A DNA stretch of 64,000 nucleotides from assembly GCF_030409525.1 (NCBI RefSeq), contig NZ_JAUFQB010000002.1:114423-178422 (forward strand), written 5' to 3'. A program made the translations under genes and the position numbers. The first letter of the stretch is position 1, and every line of letters begins with the position of its first letter. Positions 17,547-26,963 of the stretch are shown here, piece by piece. The notes below the pieces were generated by a model. That model saw only the letters and a program-made list of their open reading frames with translations, did no database searches and was not told the DNA's origin. This DNA is from Kaistella yonginensis. Lineage in GTDB: Bacteria > Bacteroidota > Bacteroidia > Flavobacteriales > Weeksellaceae.

Positions 17547-18338
17547 ATGTTACAGTTAAAAAACATTTTTTTACTGCTCAGCCTTTTTTTATTCAGTGCC
17601 CAATTTTACGGGCAGCAAAAAAAGAAAGACTTCAGGAAAATCATGCACAGTACCAGCATCTATGAAATTGATGGCTATTTGCGAATTGCACATCCGGATG
17701 ATCCCAAAAGAGCAATTCTAAAACCGCGGTTAGTAGAAATGCTTTATGAATATATAAAATATGCGCATCCAGCAGACCCCAAGATCCCTGAGTTTCAAGA
17801 AAAAATTGCGCTTTTACGCAAGAAACCATCTACCAGAATCAGCTATGCTGAAATGACTGAAATTATTAAGCAGAAGCAAATTGCTAAATACAAAGAAGAT
17901 TTAAGGATGGGTAATTTCGGATCCGTTCAAGGTGGGGCAGCAAAACAAAATTCTGGTGCTGCATCTTTTACAGGTAGTGAATCATTAGCAACCTTAGATG
18001 CCAAAGAACAAGAAGAATTTACTACGTTGATGGCGTCATCGCCTAAAGAACACAAAGATAAAACAGTTAAAATTCTAAATTCGCTTTTTGACAATGATCC
18101 CAATAGTAAGGAAAGTATTGTGATGATCGAAAACAAATCAGATTGCGATATGATTGTGAGAATTGTGGGAGCAGGAGACGCAAACTATAGTGTACCTGTT
18201 GCTGCTCATTCAGACAACTCGATAGTGGTTCTAAAAGGAGACTATTTATTTACTAGTAAACTTTGTGGAGCGCAATATGCTGCCCAAAAATCTGTAAAAC
18301 AAGCTATTATGGTGTCTTTATCCATGCCTACTAAATAA
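17547..18338 (+). CDS. DUF6759 family secreted protein (paralogue 1)
   Basis: 263 residues from ATG 17547 (a TTG at 17535 would add four residues). Signal peptide ends about QFYGQ. The N-terminal third contains two similar segments of the form IDGYLRIAHPDDPK and YIKYAHPADPK. The C-terminal about 110 residues (FTTLMASSPKEHKDKTVK, FDNDPNSK, NKSDCDMIVRI) are shared with the gene at 19112, on the far side of trmB, and match DUF6759, a family I know mainly from Chryseobacterium relatives. Two conserved cysteines (in SDCDM and KLCGA) could form a disulfide. Function unknown. Confidence 0.72.
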   Translation: MLQLKNIFLLLSLFLFSAQFYGQQKKKDFRKIMHSTSIYEIDGYLRIAHPDDPKRAILKPRLVEMLYEYIKYAHPADPKIPEFQEKIALLRKKPSTRISYAEMTEIIKQKQIAKYKEDLRMGNFGSVQGGAAKQNSGAASFTGSESLATLDAKEQEEFTTLMASSPKEHKDKTVKILNSLFDNDPNSKESIVMIENKSDCDMIVRIVGAGDANYSVPVAAHSDNSIVVLKGDYLFTSKLCGAQYAAQKSVKQAIMVSLSMPTK

Positions 18339-18419
18339 TAATTATTAATTGACTGCGTTTTTAGTTTAAAATCAACATTTAATTCGGTTGATAAGTCTAG
18401 CGTTTTGCTAAAAAAAAAT

Positions 18420-19097
18420 ATGGGTAAAAATAAATTGGCAAGATTTGCCGAAAATAAAACACTTTCAAATGTTTTTCAACCAACAAGAGAAGAAGCCTTA
18501 GCTGATTTTCATTTAAAGGGAAATTGGAGACGGGATTTTTTTAAAAATGATAATCCTATTGTTTTGGAATTAGGCTGTGGAAAAGGAGAGTATTCTGTTG
18601 GTTTAGGACGCGCTTTCCCAGAGAAAAACTTCATTGGTGTTGATATTAAAGGTGCAAGATTTTGGTTTGGGGCAAAAGATGCCTTAGAAAACAACTTAAG
18701 CAACGTAGCCTTTCTTCGCACGCAGATTGAATTAATCGATCATTTTTTTGCAGTTGATGAGGTAGATGAGATCTGGATTACCTTTCCCGACCCTCAAATT
18801 AAATACCGACGCACCAAACACAGAATGACGCATCCGGAATTTCTAGAACGTTATAAGAAAATTCTTAAAAAAGAAGGAATCGTCCATTTAAAAACAGATT
18901 CTGAATTTCTACATGGTTATACGTTGGGTTTGCTTCAAGGTTTAAATCACGAGATTCTTTTTGCAAATCATGATATTTATGGAGCGCCAGAATTTGATCC
19001 CGGAACTCCATTATTGCGAGAAATAAAAACCTACTACGAAGGTTTATTTGAAGCAAAAGGAAAAACCATTACTTATATTAAATTTAGAATAAAATAA
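18420..19097 (+). CDS. trmB: tRNA (guanine-N7-)-methyltransferase
   Basis: 225 residues from ATG 18420 (MGKNKLARFAENKTL). It makes m7G46 in tRNA using SAM. The SAM-binding motif LELGCGKGEYSVGL and GVDIKGARFW are seen at about residues 50-85, and the family signature TFPDPQIKYRRTKHRM follows. Length is normal. It lies between two DUF6759 paralogues with gaps of 81 and 14 bases; the downstream gene is close enough to share its transcript. Confidence 0.93.
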   Translation: MGKNKLARFAENKTLSNVFQPTREEALADFHLKGNWRRDFFKNDNPIVLELGCGKGEYSVGLGRAFPEKNFIGVDIKGARFWFGAKDALENNLSNVAFLRTQIELIDHFFAVDEVDEIWITFPDPQIKYRRTKHRMTHPEFLERYKKILKKEGIVHLKTDSEFLHGYTLGLLQGLNHEILFANHDIYGAPEFDPGTPLLREIKTYYEGLFEAKGKTITYIKFRIK

Positions 19098-19111
19098 TCC
19101 TATAGTTTTTC

Positions 19112-20125
19112 ATGAAAAAAGTTATTTTTTTGGTCACGATTTTTTGTAGTTTATTTCTTATTGCTCAAAAAAACACGGGCGACATTTTAAATAGTACAAA
19201 TATTCAGGAAATTGAAGCCTATCTAAAAACAGCAAACCCGGGTGATTCTAGAGTCTTTACCCTGAAATCAAAGTTGCATACACTCAAAACTTCCGCTTGG
19301 ATGAAACCGGGTCTAACGCCTTATCAAATCACGGAACAGAAAGCTTCTGAAGTTGTTCAACCCAAGTTGGCTTCCAATAATAAATCTTCTTGGATGAAAC
19401 CAGGTCTTAAGCCTTATCAAGATGCTGAGGGAAAAACTGCGGAAGTTTCTCAAATTGCGGAAAAACCAGTTGCAAAAACCACGGAAGAAGTGGTGCAACC
19501 AATTGCTAATAATTCATTTAAAAGTGAAGAAAAAGTGGTTTTGCTTACCAATCTTAGCGACAATCAGAGTACATTGACACCCTTAAAAAAGATGAATTTG
19601 GAAAAACCGAAGAAAGAAGTTGTTCAACCCAAGTTGGCTTCCCATAATAAATCTTCTTGGATGAAACCAGGTCTTAAGCCTTATCAAGATGCTGAGGGAA
19701 AAACTGCAGAAGTTTCTAGTACTTATATTAACCGATGGAGTGCTGATGAAGCAGAAGAATTTAAGAAACTTATTTTAGAAAATCCAGCCAAACATCAAGA
19801 TAAAACTGTAAAATTACTCAACCAACTTTTCGATAATGACGAAAAGGGAAAAGATGCAATTATCATGATACAAAATAAATCGAATTGCAATATGATTGTT
19901 AGAATTATGGGAATCGACCATTATAATCTTGCCATCCCTGCTCATGGGGAGAATTTTTTGGTTATTAAAAAAGGAAATTACAAATTGAGCAGCAATATGT
20001 GTGAAGAGAAGTATTTCGCTTCTAAAAATATTGTAAAAAATATTCTCATTACCCTTCGTAATCCGAAAATTAGCGCGCCAGGCGTTAGGACTTTTGCGAT
20101 TGAAAATAGTGGTGCCTCAAATTAG
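19112..20125 (+). CDS. DUF6759 family secreted protein with internal repeats (paralogue 2)
   Basis: 337 residues with a signal peptide (ends about LIAQ). The first half repeats the segment SSWMKPGLKPYQDAEGKTAE: two nearly identical copies (about residues 93-113 and 182-202) and a diverged first copy (SAWMKPGLTPYQ). The C-terminal 110 residues align with the paralogue before trmB (NPAKHQDKTVKLLNQLFDND, NKSNCNMIVRI), keeping both cysteines. The near-identity of two copies extends to the DNA, so the expansion is recent. Function unknown. Confidence 0.72.
   Translation: MKKVIFLVTIFCSLFLIAQKNTGDILNSTNIQEIEAYLKTANPGDSRVFTLKSKLHTLKTSAWMKPGLTPYQITEQKASEVVQPKLASNNKSSWMKPGLKPYQDAEGKTAEVSQIAEKPVAKTTEEVVQPIANNSFKSEEKVVLLTNLSDNQSTLTPLKKMNLEKPKKEVVQPKLASHNKSSWMKPGLKPYQDAEGKTAEVSSTYINRWSADEAEEFKKLILENPAKHQDKTVKLLNQLFDNDEKGKDAIIMIQNKSNCNMIVRIMGIDHYNLAIPAHGENFLVIKKGNYKLSSNMCEEKYFASKNIVKNILITLRNPKISAPGVRTFAIENSGASN
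19349..19717 (+). repeat. 102-base in-frame direct repeat, two copies
   Basis: Copies at 19349-19450 and 19616-19717 differ at about two positions by eye. The offset of 267 bases is a multiple of three, so reading frame is kept. A third, diverged and shorter copy precedes them near 19291-19345. Confidence 0.9.
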
Positions 20126-20194
20126 AATCTAAAATATATTTTTAAGTGCAATGGGCTACATGCTCTTTTACTTTATTAAAATTTTCGTATAAAG

Positions 20195-20224
20195 AAGGTT
20201 CAGGATTATATCTGAACCTTTTTT
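20195..20224 (+). terminator. Terminator after the DUF6759 gene
   Basis: A 9-pair stem AAGGTTCAG/CTGAACCTT (20195-20203 with 20212-20220) with an eight-base loop and a T run. It sits between convergent genes and may also slow transcription of the minus-strand hydrolase gene. Confidence 0.8.
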
Positions 20225-20239
20225 GATCGTGTCTAAAAT

Positions 20240-22864
20240 TTATTGTGGTCTCGAACCCATTCTTGGTTGTATCAATTTTGCAATCGTCGCTGTCCAACCG
20301 CTTTGGTGAGAGGCGCCAATTCCTTTACCGGTATCTCCGTTGAAATATTCGTGGAACATGATGTAATCTTTAAAGAATTCGTTGTCATTCATCAAATCAC
20401 TTTCACCATTGAAAGCCCGATTTCCCTGCTCATCTTTACTAAAAATCGAGTAGAGGCGTTTGCTTAAATCACTCGCTACAAAATCCAGATTGCGCATTTG
20501 GGTGCTGTTGGTAGGATATTCAATCTGTAAACTGTCGCCGTAATAGTAATGAAAACGTTGCAAACTTTCTACAATAAGAAAGTTAATCGGAAACCAAATT
20601 GGACCGCGCCAATTGCTATTTCCGCCGAACATGCTGCTGTCACTCTCTGCTGGGGTGTATTTCACATTGAAATTTTTGCCATCGACCGAAAAATTGAAAG
20701 GATTTTTTTCGTATACTTTAGACATGGATCGAATTCCGTAATCAGACAAGAATTCATTTTCATCGACCATTCTGCACAAAACTCTTTTCAGTCGGGTTTT
20801 ACGCAGAATACTCATCAGGTGTTTTCCGCCTTTACCCTCCACTTCCCAATGGGAAACTAAGTCAGCCAAATGGGGTTTGTTTTTCAAAATCCAGTGCATT
20901 CTTTTTCGGAAATTCGGAAGTCTTTCTAGCATGCTATGTTCTACAATTTCTACAGCAAATAACGGGATTAAACCCACTATACTTCTTAATTTTAAAGGAA
21001 CAGAATCGCCATTATTCAACTGTAACAGGTCATAGAAAAAACCATCTTCTTCATTCCATAAACCGTTTTTTGTTTCGCCGATATTTTCCATAGCTTCAGC
21101 GATATATAAATAATGTTCAAAAAACTTAATTGCCATATCTTCATAAATCGGGTTATATTGCGAAAGTTCCATGGAGATTCGCATCATATTTAAAGCAAAC
21201 ATGGCCATCCAGCTTGTGCCATCGGCTTGCTCTAAGTGGTCACCATTTTTGAATTGCATATTTCGGTCGAAGGCGCCAATATTATCCAAACCCAAAAAAC
21301 CACCACCGAAAATGTTATTCCCTTGTTTATCTTTTCGGTTGACCCACCAAGTGAAATTCAATAATAATTTTTGAAAAACACTTTCCAGAAAAGGAACATC
21401 GGGTTTCCCATTGATCATTTCATCAATTTTAAAAACCCGAAAGGTAGACCATGCATGAACAGGCGGATTTACATCGCTGAAATCCCATTCATATGCCGGC
21501 AATTGCCCATTGGGATGAATAAACCATTCCTTGGTCAATAATTTTAACTGATGTTTGGCAAAACCCGAATCTAAAATTGCAAATGGGACACAATGAAATG
21601 CCAAATCCCACGTTGCAAACCAAGGATATTCCCATTTATCCGGCATTGAGATAATGTCTTTGTTTAGCATATGTTCCCATTCTTTATTTCGAACGTGATG
21701 GTCAAAATTTCGTGGGGCATCAAACTTCGGGTCTCCTTTTAACCATTTAGCAACATTGTAATGATAGAATTGTTTGTTCCAAAGTAGTCCTGCAAATGCC
21801 TGTCGCTGAATGTTTTTTTCTTCTTCATTTTCAATCTCTTTTTGGATTCCGCCGTAAAAATCGTCCGCTTCTTTTTTTCTTAAACTAAAAATATCGTCGA
21901 AGTCGAAGAAAGCATTTTCCATATCGTGTGGACTCAAACGGAAATCAAAAGTTTTACTTTCACCAGCTTCCAGCTCAGTATCTATTACGATACATGCTTT
22001 TGTGCCGTTTTGATCGGGGTTTACTGCATTAAAATCACCATGAACAAAATAATTATTGATGCCATCTTTGTAATATTTTGGGGCGTTGCTTGCGTTGGAA
22101 ATTACCGCGGGATTACTTTCGTTATTGCAGAAAAGAACCTTTGTGTTTTGAGCTCTAGAATAGAGTTTTATGACGGGTAAAGATTCATGATGAATCTCAA
22201 TATCGCCGTTAGACGAAGATTTTAGTTGGGGTTCATAAGTTCCATAACCCCAGCTCCAATTGTTCCGAAACCACAAAGTTGGGAGAATAACCAAAGGTGC
22301 TTTTTCAATACTTCGATTGATGGCGGTGACCCTAATAAGGTAGTCGTCATGATTGATTTTAGCATATTCAATGAAGATGTCAAAGTAATTATTATCACTA
22401 AATATTCCGGTGTCGATCAATTCAAACTCCGGCTCCTCTTTTGATCTTCTGCCGTTTTCAGCAATTAATTCATCATAGGGAAATTCGCTGATGGGATATT
22501 TATACACCATTTTCATGTAAGAATGGGTGGGTGTATTATCAAGATAATAGAAAATTTCTTTAATATCTTCACCATGATTTCCTTCATAATTGCTCAATCC
22601 GAAAAATCGTTCTTTGATCATTTTATCTTTTCGGTTCCAAAAGGAAAAAGCAAAACATAACCTTTGTTTAGAATCACAGATTCCTGCAATTCCGTCTTCA
22701 CTCCAGCGGTAAGCTCTGCTGATGGCACTGTTGTAGGTGGTGTATCCCCAAGCGTTTCCGTTTGAGCTATAATCTTCGCGAACCGTTCCCCATTGTCTAT
22801 TGCTTACATATGGCCCCCATTTTTTCCATTGGTCATTGAGCATTCTTTCTTTCTCCGTCATCAT
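20240..22864 (-). CDS. GH63/MGH1-type glycoside hydrolase
   Basis: 874 residues, no signal peptide, so probably cytoplasmic. An N-terminal beta-sandwich region is followed by an (alpha/alpha)6-type catalytic region containing WEYPWFATWDLAFHCVPF, LPAYEWDFSDVNPPVHAWST and GNSNWRGPIWFPINFL, with a C-terminal end HEYFNGDTGKGIGASHQSGW. These are features of bacterial GH63-like alpha-glucosidases annotated MGH1-like. Acidic residues in WDLAFH and EWDFSD are candidate catalytic acids by analogy. It probably cleaves a glucose- or mannose-containing oligosaccharide; the substrate is not readable from sequence. It is divergent from the met operon. Confidence 0.78.
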   Translation of the reverse strand: MMTEKERMLNDQWKKWGPYVSNRQWGTVREDYSSNGNAWGYTTYNSAISRAYRWSEDGIAGICDSKQRLCFAFSFWNRKDKMIKERFFGLSNYEGNHGEDIKEIFYYLDNTPTHSYMKMVYKYPISEFPYDELIAENGRRSKEEPEFELIDTGIFSDNNYFDIFIEYAKINHDDYLIRVTAINRSIEKAPLVILPTLWFRNNWSWGYGTYEPQLKSSSNGDIEIHHESLPVIKLYSRAQNTKVLFCNNESNPAVISNASNAPKYYKDGINNYFVHGDFNAVNPDQNGTKACIVIDTELEAGESKTFDFRLSPHDMENAFFDFDDIFSLRKKEADDFYGGIQKEIENEEEKNIQRQAFAGLLWNKQFYHYNVAKWLKGDPKFDAPRNFDHHVRNKEWEHMLNKDIISMPDKWEYPWFATWDLAFHCVPFAILDSGFAKHQLKLLTKEWFIHPNGQLPAYEWDFSDVNPPVHAWSTFRVFKIDEMINGKPDVPFLESVFQKLLLNFTWWVNRKDKQGNNIFGGGFLGLDNIGAFDRNMQFKNGDHLEQADGTSWMAMFALNMMRISMELSQYNPIYEDMAIKFFEHYLYIAEAMENIGETKNGLWNEEDGFFYDLLQLNNGDSVPLKLRSIVGLIPLFAVEIVEHSMLERLPNFRKRMHWILKNKPHLADLVSHWEVEGKGGKHLMSILRKTRLKRVLCRMVDENEFLSDYGIRSMSKVYEKNPFNFSVDGKNFNVKYTPAESDSSMFGGNSNWRGPIWFPINFLIVESLQRFHYYYGDSLQIEYPTNSTQMRNLDFVASDLSKRLYSIFSKDEQGNRAFNGESDLMNDNEFFKDYIMFHEYFNGDTGKGIGASHQSGWTATIAKLIQPRMGSRPQ

Positions 22865-22919
22865 TTTAAATAATTTTCTGCTGCGAAATTAAGGAATAAA
22901 AAATTTTCCTAATATTTGT

Positions 22920-22927
22920 TATATTTG
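22920..22927 (+). promoter_or_regulatory. -7 promoter element for the met operon
   Basis: TATATTTG matches TAnnTTTG and lies 51 bases before the riboswitch P1 helix, a sensible place for the operon start. No good -33 TTG was found. Confidence 0.45.
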
Positions 22928-22977
22928 AATTTAATGCTTTTCTTTGCATCGAAATAAGTTCATTTACATATTGAAAA

Positions 22978-23079
22978 TGTTATTAAGAAAGGTGGAGAGA
23001 TAAGACTCTATGAAACCTTGGCAACCCTTCGGAAACGAAGAAGGTGCTACATTCTTACCCTCGCTGGGTGAAGATAACA
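22978..23079 (+). promoter_or_regulatory. SAM riboswitch (SAM-I / S-box type)
   Basis: The core matches the S-box consensus: AGGTGGAGAGA at 22990-23000, CTATGAAACC then GGCAACC in the three-way core, AGGTGCTACATTC at about 23042-23054 and a closing GATAACA. P1 can be drawn as TGTTAT (22978-22983) with ATAACA (23074-23079). It precedes a homoserine-to-methionine operon, its classic context, and should lower expression when SAM is abundant. Downstream, ACCTTTCT at 23091-23098 can pair with AGAAAGGT at 22986-22993 in the aptamer, a likely switching partner. Confidence 0.9.
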
Positions 23080-23132
23080 GAACCATTTTTACCTTTCTCA
23101 GGTAGCATTTTCAATTTTAATTTTTAATAAAA

Positions 23133-24083
23133 TTGGAAACTTCGCTGCAACACCTCCTACTCAAAACTCAGAAATTAGTATCAGGAAAAATTCTTGATAT
23201 TAAGCTTTCCTATCAGATTTTCGGACCGGCACTACATTCTGCGCCAGTTGTTATGGTGAATCACGCCTTGACCGGAAACTCGAATGTTGCAGGAGAAAAT
23301 GGTTGGTGGAAATCTGTAATCGGTGAAAACAAAGTGATTGATACTACAATTTTTACGGTTATTTGTTTTAACATTCCCGGAAATGGTTTTGATGGAACGT
23401 TGGTTGAAAATGTGGAAGATTTTACGACCAAAGATATTGCAGCTATTTTCCTCAACGGTTTAAGTCTTTTAAATATTTCAAAACTTCACACCTTAATCGG
23501 TGGGTCATTGGGCGGTGCGATTGGCTGGGAATTATTGGCAGAAAATCCAGACCTGGCTGAAAATTTCATTCCGATTGCGTGTGATTACAGAACCACAGAT
23601 TGGTTGCATGCGCAGTGTTTGGTTCAACAATTTCTACTGAATCATCAAGATCAACCTTTGCAAAAAGCCCGAATCCACGCCATGTTGTGCTACAGAACAC
23701 CACTCTCTTTAAATGAAAGATTTAAAAATGAAATTCATCCCGAAAAACAAATCTTAAAATCCCACGATTGGCTCAATTTTCATGGCGAAAAATTAAAAGA
23801 ACGGTTTAGTCTAAAAGCTTATCACTTAATGAATCATTTGTTGATGTCCATTAATACAGAAGAAAAAAAGCTAAAAGACATTAGCGCCCATATTCACTTA
23901 ATCGCCGTAGATTCTGATTTGTTTTTTCCTGCGGTTGAAATGCGAAAATCTTACGCTTTTTTACGGGGAATTAATTCCAAGACATTTTATCACGAAATTA
24001 AATCCGTTCACGGGCACGATGCTTTTTTAATGGAATATGGTCAACTCAATCAAATTTTAAATACAATCTTTCATGAAAAATAA
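23133..24083 (+). CDS. metX: Homoserine O-acyltransferase (MetX-like alpha/beta hydrolase)
   Basis: 316 residues from a TTG start. It probably acylates homoserine, the activation step toward methionine. MetX landmarks are NHALTGNSNVAGENGWW, the hydrolase nucleophile elbow GGSLGG with Ser125, and the C-terminal HGHDAFLMEYGQL with His and Asp for the triad. It is shorter than many MetX proteins (about 350-380). Acetyl versus succinyl donor cannot be told from sequence alone. First gene behind the SAM riboswitch; its last 11 bases overlap the homoserine dehydrogenase gene. Confidence 0.85.
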   Translation: METSLQHLLLKTQKLVSGKILDIKLSYQIFGPALHSAPVVMVNHALTGNSNVAGENGWWKSVIGENKVIDTTIFTVICFNIPGNGFDGTLVENVEDFTTKDIAAIFLNGLSLLNISKLHTLIGGSLGGAIGWELLAENPDLAENFIPIACDYRTTDWLHAQCLVQQFLLNHQDQPLQKARIHAMLCYRTPLSLNERFKNEIHPEKQILKSHDWLNFHGEKLKERFSLKAYHLMNHLLMSINTEEKKLKDISAHIHLIAVDSDLFFPAVEMRKSYAFLRGINSKTFYHEIKSVHGHDAFLMEYGQLNQILNTIFHEK

Positions 24084-25611
24084 AAACGAAATAAAAATTT
24101 TAAAAAATAAATCAATCATTAAATTTGAAGGTCAAGATTTTTTGGGTGAAGTCGGAATCGACGGTAGAATTTTTAAAGCACTCACTTACGCCAGAATTAG
24201 CGTGGGTGTAATTTCTCAGCAAGCCGTTGAAAACGGAATTTCTGTTTTGGTGAATGAAAACGATTCTGAAAAAGCGGTCAATTGCTTGATCGATGAATTT
24301 GAAAATGAAAGAAAATCTGGGAAAGTAAGTCAGATTTTCAGTATAAATAATGTTTCTGTCTTGGGATTTACGACTAAAGATTTTAATAAAATTAACTCTG
24401 AATTGGCGAGGAATAATATTTTCCCTTTAATTCTAAATCATGTTGCAGCCGAAAATAGGGTTAATATTGTGGTCACTTCTTCGCAAGATGAGAAAGCCAA
24501 AAACATCATCGAAGCCGAAATCAATTCAAAACCAAAAACGGTTCATTTGGCCCTGATTGGTCATGGGAAAGTAGGTTCAACTTTGATTGATCAGGTTTTA
24601 CAAAATTCTGAACTAATCCGAAATCGGAAAAAGCTCGATTTAAAAATTGTTGCAGTGGCCAATTCAAGAAAAATTGCTTTTAATAAAAATGGATTTAATG
24701 AGACTTGGGCCGATGATATTTTGGTGGCAGAAGACGAATCGAATATGGATTCCCTCATTCAGTTTTCACAAGTCAATCAATTAGAAAATTTAATCGTTGT
24801 TGATAATACAGCGAGTGCAGAATTTGTAAAAAATTACACGCGTTTGGCAGAAAACGGATTCGACTTGGTATCGTCCAACAAAATTTTCAACACCCTACCG
24901 ATTTCTGAATACCGAAATTTTCGTCATGTTTTAAATAAAAAAAATAAAAAATATTTATATGAAACTAATGTTGGTGCAGGATTACCGTTAATTGATACGA
25001 TAAAACTACTGCATCTTTCAGGAGAAAACATTACCAGAATCAAAGGGGTGTTTTCGGGTTCTCTCTCTTATATTTTTAATCATTTTTCAATTAGAGCTGA
25101 AAAATTCTCCACTATTTTAAAGGAAGCGATGGAGCAAGGATTTACAGAACCTGATCCTCGCGAAGATCTTTCTGGAAATGATGTTGCCCGAAAATTATTG
25201 ATTTTAGCAAGAGAACTCGATTTAAGCAATGAGTTTTCCGATATTAAAGTTGAAAACCTAATTCCAAAAGAATTGATTAATCTTTCCACAGAAAAATTTG
25301 TGCAAAACTTAGATCTTTTAGATGCACATTTCGAAAAAGTTAAAAAGAACCTAAAAGAAAATCATGTTTTACGTTTAGTTGGCGACTTACACGGAGATTT
25401 ACAACAGGAAAAAGGGGAACTAAATGTTCAGTTAATCTCTGTTTCCGCTAATTCTTCACTTGGACAATTAAAGGGTTCAGATTCCATTTTCGAAATTTAT
25501 ACTGAAAGTTATGGCGAGAATCCAATTGTTATTATGGGTGCCGGAGCCGGAGCAAAAGTAACAGCTCGTGGCGTGTTTGGAGATATTTTAAGATTGTCAG
25601 AAAATAAGTAA
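24073..25611 (+). CDS. hom: Homoserine dehydrogenase with ACT-like N-terminus, no kinase domain
   Basis: 512 residues. Residues about 1-155 look like the paired ACT regulatory region of bifunctional aspartokinase/homoserine dehydrogenases (VEDEF-like [27 protein letters not shown]). The rest is the dehydrogenase: NAD(P)-binding [49 protein letters not shown] and [24 protein letters not shown]. It reduces aspartate semialdehyde to homoserine. The aspartokinase domain is absent, so another gene must supply aspartyl phosphate. It overlaps metX by 11 bases, so translation is probably coupled. Confidence 0.88.
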   Translation: MKNKNEIKILKNKSIIKFEGQDFLGEVGIDGRIFKALTYARISVGVISQQAVENGISVLVNENDSEKAVNCLIDEFENERKSGKVSQIFSINNVSVLGFTTKDFNKINSELARNNIFPLILNHVAAENRVNIVVTSSQDEKAKNIIEAEINSKPKTVHLALIGHGKVGSTLIDQVLQNSELIRNRKKLDLKIVAVANSRKIAFNKNGFNETWADDILVAEDESNMDSLIQFSQVNQLENLIVVDNTASAEFVKNYTRLAENGFDLVSSNKIFNTLPISEYRNFRHVLNKKNKKYLYETNVGAGLPLIDTIKLLHLSGENITRIKGVFSGSLSYIFNHFSIRAEKFSTILKEAMEQGFTEPDPREDLSGNDVARKLLILARELDLSNEFSDIKVENLIPKELINLSTEKFVQNLDLLDAHFEKVKKNLKENHVLRLVGDLHGDLQQEKGELNVQLISVSANSSLGQLKGSDSIFEIYTESYGENPIVIMGAGAGAKVTARGVFGDILRLSENK

Positions 25612-25634
25612 ACCTCTTATTAATTATTAATAAA

Positions 25635-26645
25635 ATGAAAAATACCGCAATACTTTATAAAGCATTAAACGAAAGAATCCTCGTTCTCGATGGAGCGATG
25701 GGAACAATGCTGCAACGATACAATTTCACCGAAGAAGATTATCGTGGCGAAAGATTCAAGGATTGGGAGCATTCTTTGAAAGGAAATAATGATTTGCTAT
25801 CATTGACGCAACCAAATGCTATCGAAGAAGTTCACCGAAAATATTTGGAAGCCGACGCAGATATTATCGAAACCAATACCTTTTCTGGAACCACCATCGC
25901 AATGGCGGATTACCACATGGAAGAATTAGTTTATGAATTAAATTATGAATCTGCGAAAATTGCCAGAAAAATTTGTGATGAATTTACTGTAGAAAATCCT
26001 GCAAAACCAAGATTTGTAGCAGGTTCAATGGGACCAACCAACAGAACAGCGAGCTTGAGTCCAGATGTGAATGATCCCGGTTTTCGTGCCATCACTTTTG
26101 ATGAATTGAGAATTGCGTACAAACAACAAGCAAAAGCACTATTAGATGGCGGATCAGATTTACTTTTGGTAGAGACTATTTTCGATACTTTGAATGCAAA
26201 AGCCGCACTTTTTGCTATTGATGAAATACAGGAAGAAAGAAATATCCAAATTCCAATTATGGTTTCGGGAACGATTACCGATGCTTCCGGAAGAACTTTG
26301 AGCGGACAAACTGCAGAAGCATTTTTGATTTCCATCTCGCATTTGAATCTTTTGAGTGTTGGGTTAAATTGTGCATTAGGAGCAGAACAATTAACGCCCT
26401 ATTTAGAAACTTTATCCAAAAATTCTGAATTTTATATTTCCGCTTATCCAAATGCAGGATTACCAAACGCTTTCGGACAATACGATGAAACGCCAGAATT
26501 CATGGCAGAACAAATAAAAGAATATGCAGAAAAAGGGCTCATCAACATTATCGGAGGTTGTTGCGGAACAACGCCACCACACATCAAAGCAATTGCAGAT
26601 CTGGTGAAAAATTATGAACCGAGGAAAATCAATGTGCTAATTTGA
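25635..26645 (+). CDS. metH: Methionine synthase, homocysteine-binding module
   Basis: 336 residues, the N-terminal homocysteine S-methyltransferase domain of cobalamin-dependent MetH as a separate protein. Opening motif [21 protein letters not shown]; zinc ligands Cys246 (GLNCALG) and Cys309-Cys310 (GGCCGT) are all present, so it should bind and activate homocysteine. The remaining MetH domains are in the gene at 27646. The split lies at the natural domain border and is the usual arrangement in Flavobacteriia as I recall. A 15-base direct repeat covers its stop codon. Confidence 0.92.
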   Translation: MKNTAILYKALNERILVLDGAMGTMLQRYNFTEEDYRGERFKDWEHSLKGNNDLLSLTQPNAIEEVHRKYLEADADIIETNTFSGTTIAMADYHMEELVYELNYESAKIARKICDEFTVENPAKPRFVAGSMGPTNRTASLSPDVNDPGFRAITFDELRIAYKQQAKALLDGGSDLLLVETIFDTLNAKAALFAIDEIQEERNIQIPIMVSGTITDASGRTLSGQTAEAFLISISHLNLLSVGLNCALGAEQLTPYLETLSKNSEFYISAYPNAGLPNAFGQYDETPEFMAEQIKEYAEKGLINIIGGCCGTTPPHIKAIADLVKNYEPRKINVLI

Positions 26646-26661
26646 TAATGTGCTAATTTGA
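26631..26661 (+). repeat. 15-base direct repeat over the stop codon of the first metH gene
   Basis: AATGTGCTAATTTGA occurs at 26631-26645 and again at 26647-26661. The first copy supplies the last codons and the TGA stop. Confidence 0.85.
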
Positions 26662-26733
26662 AAATTGACTACAAAAAGAATTCGCTTTTTATCAATTTTT
26701 CAAATTAATGGATTGGAAAGAGATTTATAAAAT

Positions 26734-26963
26734 GTCCTAAAAGGACAAAATCAACAGCATAGGAAGAAATCCTATGAAAAAGAAAAACGAATCATCGAAA
26801 AAGTCCTGAAAGGACGAAATCAACAACGTAGGACGAAGTCCTATGAAAAAGAAAAACGAATAATCGAAATGAAAAAGAAAAACGAATAATCGAAAAAGTC
26901 CTGAAAGGACAAAATCAACAACGTAGGATGAAGTCCTATGAAACAAAGTAGGACGAATTCCTA
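26734..26963 (-). repeat. Hairpin-repeat array upstream of the transposase (REP-like)
   Basis: The gap 26646-27008 holds alternating short palindromes. Type A (GTCCT-3 nt-AGGAC) is at 26734-26746, 26803-26815 and 26898-26910. Type B (TAGGAC-GAA-GTCCTA and variants) is at 26758-26776, 26827-26845, 26922-26940 and 26949-26963. The A-to-A period is 69, then 95, because a 26-base spacer block (26843-26868) is duplicated at 26869-26894. Read on the minus strand the loops and the short A-B spacer match the array downstream of the transposase, so the two arrays are inverted relative to each other. Confidence 0.88.

Noticed and set aside
22865-22919. Promoter for the minus-strand glycoside hydrolase
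   Set aside because: Only a near match (TAATTTCG on the minus strand) was seen, without a -33 element.
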